A stretch of DNA of 5,374 nt, taken from assembly GCA_900756725.1 (NCBI GenBank), contig CAAELJ010000041.1, forward strand, positions 1 to 5,374, in the 5' to 3' direction. Positions 1-5,374 of this stretch are shown here, piece after piece. The stretch is from an uncultured Collinsella sp. GTDB taxonomy: Bacteria > Actinomycetota > Coriobacteriia > Coriobacteriales > Coriobacteriaceae. The position numbers and the translations under genes are program-made. The number at the start of each line of letters is the position of its first letter. Position 1 is the first letter of the stretch. Under the pieces are notes generated by a model that was not told the DNA's origin, searched no databases, and saw only the letters and a list, made by a program, of their open reading frames with translations.

Positions 1-44
1 TCCGTCGCCAGGAGGAAGAGCTCGACCTTCTCCCTGCTGTACAT
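1..44 (-). CDS. N-terminal fragment of a leftward gene, probably IS transposase ORF A
   Basis: Only the first 14 codons are present, reading MYSREKVELFLLAT, and the gene runs off the left edge. The start is supported by a perfect GGAGG on the - strand (50-54) five bases before the ATG. A charged-to-hydrophobic helix at the extreme N-terminus would fit the beginning of the helix-turn-helix ORF A protein of an IS3-family element, and the IS-like terminus at 72-91 just upstream supports this. The fragment alone is too short to prove the family; any other gene with this start is possible. Confidence 0.45.
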   Translation of the reverse strand, partial: MYSREKVELFLLAT

Positions 45-91
45 GCGAACCTCCAGTCCGGACCGCTTCACGGTCCAACTTTCTGTCCGCA
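1..91 (-). mobile_element. Probable end of an IS3-family (IS150-like) insertion sequence, cut by the window edge
   Basis: Read on the - strand, position 91 begins TGCGGACAGAAAGTTGGACC, which starts with the 5'-TG typical of IS3-family termini. As far as I recall it, the IS150 end has a similar GTTGGAC block followed by a TGAA-containing stretch, and the same order is seen here. A 6-bp inverted repeat (60-65 with 71-76) lies just inside the end. About 47 bases further in, a leftward ORF starts with a good Shine-Dalgarno, as expected for the first transposase ORF. The other end and most of the element lie outside the window, so target duplication and completeness cannot be judged. Assignment rests on remembered terminal similarity and is moderate. 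Confidence 0.5.
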
Positions 92-179
92 CCCCCAAAT
101 CGGCATCCAAGCCATAAAACAGGAACTATTCCACCGCAACTGCCAAGGGTCCCCCTCCAAATTAGCTGCCCATATAAGC

Positions 180-219
180 AAAAGGAGGCCTCCGCGGCGA
201 TGCGGAGGCCTCCTTTTTT
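180..219 (-). terminator. Rho-independent terminator of the ferredoxin gene, possibly bidirectional
   Basis: A perfect 16-bp stem pairs 180-195 with 202-217 around a six-base loop (196-201). The stem contains GGAGGCCTCC on each arm. In the ferredoxin direction the hairpin is followed by TTTT. In the + direction it is followed by six Ts (214-219). It lies 40 bases beyond the ferredoxin stop. With the IS end next door it could also block read-through in the opposite direction. Confidence 0.85.
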
Positions 220-258
220 GTGCACGGTGTACTTTTGAGTGTGCAAGTGGGGGAGTTG

Positions 259-444
259 TTACTCCTCGACGATCTCGGTGATCGCGCCGGCGGGGCAAGC
301 GTCCTGGCAAGCGCCACAGGCGACGCAGGAGTCCTCGTCAGCGACGGTAGCGACGTCCTGGAGCTCCAGAACGCCAGCGGGGCAGGTGTCGACGCAAACG
401 CCACAAGCGATGCACTCGTCGGCATCAATTACGGGATGAGCCAT
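259..444 (-). CDS. 2[4Fe-4S] bacterial (clostridial-type) ferredoxin, 61 aa
   Basis: This is a small soluble electron carrier holding two [4Fe-4S] clusters. Two classical motifs are complete: Cys11, Cys14, Cys17 and Cys21-Pro, then Cys40, Cys43, Cys46 and Cys50-Pro. They sit in two near-repeat halves, giving the pseudo-twofold fold of the family. The 61-residue length is close to the usual 55-60, and the C-terminus is acidic (EIVEE). Electron partners are not shown by the window; low-potential ferredoxins in anaerobes typically serve pyruvate:ferredoxin oxidoreductase, hydrogenases or similar enzymes. The reading frame stays open to an upstream ATG at 510, which would add 22 unconserved-looking residues. 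I chose the ATG at 444 because AGAGGA lies seven bases before it and the family begins at about this point. It is transcribed alone, divergently from dnaK, with its own promoter and terminator. Confidence 0.95.
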   Translation of the reverse strand: MAHPVIDADECIACGVCVDTCPAGVLELQDVATVADEDSCVACGACQDACPAGAITEIVEE

Positions 445-451
445 GGTAGTT

Positions 452-457
452 TCCTCT
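452..457 (-). promoter_or_regulatory. Ribosome binding site deciding the ferredoxin start
   Basis: On the - strand AGAGGA lies seven bases before the ATG at 442-444. The in-frame upstream ATG at 508-510 falls on the proposed -10 element, so it should not be in the mRNA. Both facts favour the 61-residue form. Confidence 0.7.
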
Positions 458-505
458 CTGTTGACCGACGCTACAGACGATGCGCGCCGGTTTGATTCGG
501 GCAAA

Positions 506-533
506 AACATACCACGGGAGCGACCGTTTGCAA
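506..533 (-). promoter_or_regulatory. Candidate ferredoxin promoter with extended -10
   Basis: On the - strand, TTGCAA (528-533) and TATGTT (506-511) are separated by 16 bases. Each matches the sigma-70 type consensus at four of six positions, and TGG immediately before the -10 forms an extended -10 (TGn). A start near 499 would give a leader of about 55 bases. This is identified by eye only. Confidence 0.5.
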
Positions 534-810
534 TACCCTCTGGCCGGCATCTTCATACCGTTCGCCGAGTATGCCAAGGTTTACTAAAAAACGCGCAGGT
601 GGGGCCGGTGAGCTGCGTAAATGTTAGCTAAAGGTGACTCGTAATATAGGGCGATTGAGCGTGCTTGCGGAAACCGCATCCCGTAATCCACGTCCAAAAC
701 GGGACACAGTTTCAGGCTCACACCTCAGTCAACTCTACATAGATCTCGATAGATTTGCCGAGAACTCAATCAGCGCATCTACCTGCGCATTTAAGAACCT
801 AAACTCTCAG
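534..810. other. Gene-free stretch of the ferredoxin-dnaK intergenic region
   Basis: No credible gene is seen in these 277 bases. The short open frames crossing it lack ribosome binding sites and family resemblance. It is visibly richer in A/T than the flanking genes. Two small possible hairpins are present: TGCGG/CCGCA at 666-678, and a six-base stem pairing 679-684 with 699-704. Neither is followed by a T-run. No tRNA, rRNA, CRISPR or known riboswitch is recognisable. It could be an extended regulatory region, a remnant, or an unrecognised small RNA locus. Confidence 0.5.
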
Positions 811-875
811 AGATAAGAAATCTTATATGAATTGACTTAGATTTTGTATATTCCGGCCCATAAGGGGATACACTA
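811..875 (+). promoter_or_regulatory. Probable dnaK operon promoter/operator region, exact elements uncertain
   Basis: This is the most AT-rich segment before dnaK and lies 80-140 bases upstream of its ATG. Possible -35 elements are TTGACT (832-837) and TTGTAT (844-849). Possible -10 elements are TATATT (847-852) and TACACT (869-874). No pair has an ideal spacing; TTGTAT with TACACT is 19 bases apart. Two inverted repeats overlap it: ATAAGA-N2-TCTTAT (813-826), and AAATCT (818-823) facing AGATTT (839-844). These could be operator sites. No canonical HAIR (CTTGAGT-N7-ACTCAAG) or CIRCE element is visible. That the promoter lies here is likely; its precise form is a guess. Confidence 0.4.
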
Positions 876-953
876 CATCCTGAAAGACAAGCCGAAGCGC
901 CGCGCGAAAGACCGTCGAGGCGGTGCGAACGCACAAGAGAGAGGGAATTTCTA

Positions 954-2846
<1,893 letters not shown>

Positions 2847-2848
2847 TC

Positions 2849-3691
2849 ATGTCCGCCCGTAAAGCTCGCACGGAGGCGGCTGCCGCCGGCGCCGCCCCCG
2901 TTGACTCTGAGGAGAAGGACGTGAAGATTCCCGTAGAGGCCGCAGACGATACCGAGGTCAATGAGGCCCCGGCCGCCGAGGCTGCCGAGAACCAGGTAGA
3001 GGATTCCAACAAGGAGGCGACGATGACCGAGGACGAGATGGTGGAAGCCGCTATCCGCGCCGGTGAGGAAGCCGCCGACAACGACTTTAAGCTCAAGTTC
3101 GAGCAGGCCCAAAAGGAGCTTGCCGACGTGCGCAATGAGCTCGATGCTGCGGCAGAGGCTCAGAAGGCCGCCGAGGACAAGGCGAAGGACGCTACCGAGC
3201 GCACCGCTCGTCTGCAGGCCGACTGGGAGAACTTCCGTCGCCGCACCGCCAACGAGCGCATCGCCGAGCGCGAGCGCGCGACCGAGAAGCTCGTCACCGC
3301 GCTGTTGCCGGTGATCGACGATATCGAGCGCGCGATCGACCATGCCCGCAGCCAAGAGCTTTCCGACGACTTTAAGCAGTTCGTCGATGGCGTTGACGCG
3401 GTACATGCCAAGCTGCTCGATGTGTTTGCGCACGAGGGCGTTGAGCCCATCGATCCCAAGGGTGAGGCGTTCGATCCGCTCGAGCACCAGGCTGTGGGTC
3501 GCGTCGAGGACGCATCGCAGTACGACGAGACCGTCAACGACGTGTACCAGAAGGGCTACCGCATGGCGGATCGCATTCTGCGTTCCGCGATGGTGACGGT
3601 GACCTACGGTGGCGAGAAGCGCCCCGCACCGGAGCCCGAAGCGGCGCCCGAGGATGCTACGGCCGATACGGCCGAGAGCACCGAGGAGTAA
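2849..3691 (+). CDS. grpE: Nucleotide exchange factor GrpE, 280 aa from the first start
   Basis: GrpE is the dimeric cytoplasmic factor that opens DnaK's nucleotide cleft to release ADP. The family core is clear. A long charged coiled-coil covers about 80-165, including WENFRRR (126-132). A helical bundle segment (LLPVIDDIERAI, 152-163) follows. The C-terminal beta wing holds FDPLEHQAV (208-216) and the signature QKGYRMADRILRSAMV (234-249), with Ser where Pro is usual in RPAMV. Both ends are low-complexity, Glu/Ala-rich and acidic. At 280 residues it is longer than the usual 180-220. The start at 2849 is favoured by its two-base gap from dnaK, implying translational coupling, with GAGG (2835-2838) before it. 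In-frame alternatives are GTG 2921 (residue 25) and ATG 3023 (residue 59), the latter with a perfect AAGGAGG. Identity is certain; the N-terminus is not. Confidence 0.97.
   Translation: MSARKARTEAAAAGAAPVDSEEKDVKIPVEAADDTEVNEAPAAEAAENQVEDSNKEATMTEDEMVEAAIRAGEEAADNDFKLKFEQAQKELADVRNELDAAAEAQKAAEDKAKDATERTARLQADWENFRRRTANERIAERERATEKLVTALLPVIDDIERAIDHARSQELSDDFKQFVDGVDAVHAKLLDVFAHEGVEPIDPKGEAFDPLEHQAVGRVEDASQYDETVNDVYQKGYRMADRILRSAMVTVTYGGEKRPAPEPEAAPEDATADTAESTEE
3011..3017 (+). promoter_or_regulatory. Strong internal Shine-Dalgarno inside grpE
   Basis: AAGGAGG lies five bases before an in-frame ATG at 3023, better than the site before the annotated start. Initiation here would yield a 222-residue GrpE that keeps the whole coiled-coil and beta wing and loses only the acidic, Ala/Glu-rich leader. 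It may be the true start, or a second start giving two isoforms. The codons for KEAT happen to spell the site, so chance is possible. Confidence 0.5.
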
Positions 3692-3696
3692 TTGAG

Positions 3697-3729
3697 AAGG
3701 GCCCCGGGGCAACACCCGGGGCCCTTTCT
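3697..3729 (+). terminator. GC-rich hairpin after grpE, probable weak or partial terminator
   Basis: A perfect 12-bp stem pairs 3697-3708 with 3715-3726 around a six-base loop (3709-3714). It starts five bases after the grpE stop. Only TTTCT follows, so the T-run is short. It therefore probably allows substantial read-through to dnaJ, lowering dnaJ-hspR expression relative to dnaK-grpE, or it protects the 3' end of a dnaK-grpE message. No convincing new promoter is seen between it and dnaJ. Confidence 0.6.
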
Positions 3730-3755
3730 GGCCTAGTGCCATATGACAGTATGAG

Positions 3756-3777
3756 CCGCCGTCCGCAGGGGCGGCGG
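3756..3777 (+). repeat. Inverted repeat (hairpin) in the dnaJ leader
   Basis: Nine paired positions join 3756-3764 to 3769-3777, one of them a G-U wobble (3762 with 3771), with a GCAG loop. No T-run follows, so it is not a terminator. It ends about a dozen bases before the dnaJ ribosome binding site (GAGGAG, 3789-3794). It could mark a processing site, stabilise a processed dnaJ-hspR mRNA, or modulate translation. Confidence 0.45.
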
Positions 3778-3799
3778 ATATAACAGGAGAGGAGCTACG

Positions 3800-4765
3800 A
3801 TGGCTGCAGGCAAAACCTTCTATGACATCCTGGGCGTATCCAAGAGCGCCTCCGACAAAGAGATTAAGAGTGCGTTTCGCAAGCTCGCGCAAAAATATCA
3901 CCCCGATGCCGGCGGCGACGAGGCCAAGTTTAAGGAGATCAGCGAGGCCTACGAGACGCTTTCGGACGAGAAGAAGCGCAAAGAGTACGACCAGATGCTC
4001 ATGTTTGGCGGCATGCCGGGCGCGGGCGGCGCGTATGGCGGCGGCTACGGTGCCGGTGCGGGCGCCAGCGGCTGGGGCGACATCTTCGACAGCATCTTTA
4101 GCGGCAACGGCGCCTGGGGCAGCGATTGGGGCTCGGGTTTCGCCGGGGCTGCGGGCGCTGCCGGTGCGGGTGCGGGTCGCAGCCGCGCTCGCAAGGGCGG
4201 CGACCTGTCGCTGACCGTCGATGTGACGGCCGAGGACGCGTTTCGCGGCGTGACGCACAAGGTCACCTACCGCATTCCCTCGACAGGCGAGCAACAGACC
4301 ATTACGGTCTCGGTGCCCGCGGGTGCGGTTGACGGCGGCAAACTGCGCTACAAGCGTCGCGGCGAGTACGGCGTTGCCGGCGGCGAGCGCGGCGACCTGG
4401 TCGTGACCACGCACGTGGAGGAGCATCCGCTGTTTAAGCGTAAAGGTGCCGACGTGACCATGGAGGTACCGGTCTCGGTCTATGAGGCGGCGCTCGGCTG
4501 CACGGTGGACGTGCCGACGCCCGGCGGTGCGACGGTTCGTCTGAAGGTGCCCGCGGGTACCCAGACGGGCAAGAAGTTCCGCTTTAAGGAGATGGGCGCG
4601 CCCGACGTTAAGCACCGTGGCCGTACGGGCGCGCTGCTCGTCGAGATCAAGGTGCAGGTTCCCACGAACCTGTCTGATGACGAGCGCGATGCCATGACCA
4701 AGCTGCGCGAGGCCGACACGCGCGACTATCGCGAGAAGGTCAATCGTTACAAGGCGACGTACTAG
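3800..4765 (+). CDS. dnaJ: J-domain co-chaperone, class B (CbpA-like, no zinc finger), 321 aa
   Basis: This Hsp40 delivers substrates to DnaK and triggers its ATPase. The J domain covers about 6-66, with the essential HPD at 34-36 and the KFKEISEAYETLSD helix at 43-56. A Gly/Ala-rich linker (about 70-126) replaces a classical G/F region and contains DIFDSIF (94-100), matching the DIF-type motif of such linkers. Two beta-sandwich C-terminal domains follow (about 133-212 and 214-290), with VPAG turns at 172-175 and 250-253 and a conserved ALG-VDVPTP block near 231-241. The four CxxCxGxG repeats are absent, and the whole protein has one cysteine (234). Length fits class B proteins (about 300-330) rather than class A (about 370-390). 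GAGGAG lies five bases before the ATG. Position after grpE makes it the operon's J-protein; a separate zinc-finger DnaJ elsewhere is possible. Confidence 0.96.
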   Translation: MAAGKTFYDILGVSKSASDKEIKSAFRKLAQKYHPDAGGDEAKFKEISEAYETLSDEKKRKEYDQMLMFGGMPGAGGAYGGGYGAGAGASGWGDIFDSIFSGNGAWGSDWGSGFAGAAGAAGAGAGRSRARKGGDLSLTVDVTAEDAFRGVTHKVTYRIPSTGEQQTITVSVPAGAVDGGKLRYKRRGEYGVAGGERGDLVVTTHVEEHPLFKRKGADVTMEVPVSVYEAALGCTVDVPTPGGATVRLKVPAGTQTGKKFRFKEMGAPDVKHRGRTGALLVEIKVQVPTNLSDDERDAMTKLREADTRDYREKVNRYKATY

Positions 4766-4798
4766 GGCGGTCGCGGCGCACGACCACGCCCGCGGGCT

Positions 4799-4804
4799 TA
4801 TGAT
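4799..4804 (+). promoter_or_regulatory. Weak -10-like hexamer before hspR
   Basis: TATGAT matches five of six bases of the -10 consensus and lies 33 bases before the hspR ATG. No TTGACA-like -35 lies at the proper distance and no TGn extension precedes it. hspR is therefore more likely expressed by read-through from dnaJ, although a weak private promoter cannot be excluded. Confidence 0.2.
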
Positions 4805-4837
4805 GGACGATAACGAGACGGAAAGGGGTCAGGTAGC

Positions 4838-5254
4838 ATGGCCGAGGACAATAGGAACAAACCGCTGTACATGATCAGCGTGGCGGCCGAGCTGACCGGC
4901 ATGCATCCGCAGACTCTGCGCGTCTACGAGTCCAAGGGCCTGGTGAACCCCCAGCGCTCGGGCGGCAACACGCGCCTGTATTCGCGTGCCGATATCGAGC
5001 GCCTGGAGCTCATCAACCAGCTGACCGACGAGGGCATCAACCTTGCCGGCGTGGTGCGTATCCTCGATATGAAGGAGCGTGCCGAGGAGCGTGAGCGCGA
5101 AAACGAAAAGCTCCGTGCTCGCGTGCGCCAGCTCGAGGACGAGCTGCACGAGTACAAGATGCAGAAGAAGATCACCGCCCTGGCCCCGCGCGACGGCTCA
5201 GTTAACCCCGAACAGGTCATGCGCAAGCTGCTGGGCGCCGGCGGGGATCTGTAG
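4838..5254 (+). CDS. hspR: Heat-shock repressor HspR, MerR family, 138 aa
   Basis: HspR is the DNA-binding repressor of actinobacterial dnaK operons. In Streptomyces it uses DnaK as co-repressor, so repression is lifted when unfolded proteins occupy DnaK. The N-terminal MerR winged helix-turn-helix is plain: helix-turn-helix at 14-30 with AAELTGMHPQTLRVYE (16-31), then wing SGGNTRLYS (41-49) and helix RADIERLELINQLTDEG (50-66). INLAGVVRILDM (67-78) is the family's characteristic segment. A charged coiled-coil (about 79-111) should mediate dimerisation. A short tail ends in QVMRKLLGAGGDL. No C-terminal metal- or drug-binding domain is present, as expected for HspR. It follows dnaJ by 72 bases. 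Start context is modest, with AGGGG (4823-4827) ten bases upstream. It probably autoregulates the operon, although no canonical HAIR site is seen upstream of dnaK. Confidence 0.95.
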   Translation: MAEDNRNKPLYMISVAAELTGMHPQTLRVYESKGLVNPQRSGGNTRLYSRADIERLELINQLTDEGINLAGVVRILDMKERAEERERENEKLRARVRQLEDELHEYKMQKKITALAPRDGSVNPEQVMRKLLGAGGDL

Positions 5255-5282
5255 GTTACGCCGTTCTGCCGAACGGCGTAAC
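5255..5282 (+). repeat. Perfect 12-bp hairpin immediately after hspR
   Basis: GTTACGCCGTTC (5255-5266) and its exact complement (5271-5282) flank a TGCC loop. The repeat begins on the base after the hspR stop. GGCTCG follows instead of a T-run, so it is not a standard intrinsic terminator. It could be a 3'-end stabilising hairpin, a Rho-associated structure or a protein-binding inverted repeat. Confidence 0.6.
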
Positions 5283-5309
5283 GGCTCGACGCTGCGCGCC
5301 GCCCAGAGC

Positions 5310-5320
5310 GACAATTTGTC
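5310..5320. repeat. Short palindrome GACAA-T-TTGTC
   Basis: Five-base arms surround a single T, between the two hairpins downstream of hspR. It resembles a small operator half-site pair but is short enough to arise by chance. Confidence 0.2.
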
Positions 5321-5324
5321 ATTC

Positions 5325-5366
5325 AAAAGGCAAGGCATGACCAGAAGGTCTATGCCTTGCCTTTTT
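5325..5366 (+). terminator. Strong intrinsic terminator of the dnaK operon
   Basis: A 14-bp stem pairs 5325-5338 with 5352-5365. It continues, past a bulged T (5351), as GACC/GGTC (5339-5342 with 5347-5350) closed by an AGAA loop. TTTTT (5362-5366) ends it. The - strand also reads into a T-run (the complement of AAAA at 5325-5328), so it may serve a convergent gene beyond the window. Confidence 0.9.
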
Positions 5367-5374
5367 CATGCCAA

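Noticed and set aside
445..510. N-terminally extended ferredoxin of 83 residues from the ATG at 510
   Set aside because: The extra residues lack family resemblance, the ATG overlaps the proposed -10, and a ribosome binding site marks the internal start at 444.
764..770. ACTCAAT as half of a HAIR operator
   Set aside because: The opposing half-site at the required spacing reads TAGATTT, which does not match CTTGAGT. A single half-site occurs easily by chance.
443..816. Two short + strand open frames (443-631 and 634-816) in the intergenic region
   Set aside because: Neither has a ribosome binding site, the first begins within the ferredoxin start region, and neither translation resembles a known family.
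3779..3784. TATAAC as a -10 element for a dnaJ promoter
   Set aside because: No -35 lies at the right distance because that position is in the GC hairpin, and a start from it would fall on the dnaJ ribosome binding site.

Overview
The window carries a heat-shock chaperone operon, dnaK-grpE-dnaJ-hspR, on the + strand (954-5254). Upstream, on the - strand, is a divergent small 2[4Fe-4S] ferredoxin gene (259-444), and at the left edge is what looks like one end of an IS3-family insertion sequence (1-91). An operon ending in a MerR-type HspR repressor is typical of Actinobacteria. Coding is GC-rich with mostly G/C third positions, and the clostridial-type ferredoxin points to an anaerobe. A gut coriobacterium such as Collinsella fits best. 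The genus is an inference from gene content and sequence style, not from a database match.

Layout: 1-91 is the IS end with the first codons of its leftward ORF. 92-179 holds nothing recognisable. 180-219 is a strong hairpin terminator, mainly serving the ferredoxin gene. 259-444 is the ferredoxin, with its ribosome binding site and a plausible extended -10 promoter. 534-810 is a gene-free, AT-richer stretch with no clear function. 811-953 is the likely dnaK promoter/operator and leader. dnaK (954-2846) and grpE (2849-3691) are two bases apart. Two hairpins lie between grpE and dnaJ (3800-4765). hspR (4838-5254) closes the operon and is followed by a perfect hairpin without a T-run and then a strong intrinsic terminator at 5325-5366.

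The four proteins form one chaperone machine and its switch. DnaK binds unfolded segments under ATP control, the J-protein delivers substrates and stimulates hydrolysis, GrpE exchanges nucleotide, and HspR is expected to repress the operon, in Streptomyces with DnaK as co-repressor. I see no undescribed system here. Four points are unusual. DnaK carries the roughly 22-residue ATPase-domain insert usually associated with Gram-negative Hsp70s. The J-protein lacks the zinc-finger domain. No canonical HspR site (HAIR) is visible upstream of dnaK. GrpE has several possible starts, one of them with a perfect internal Shine-Dalgarno.
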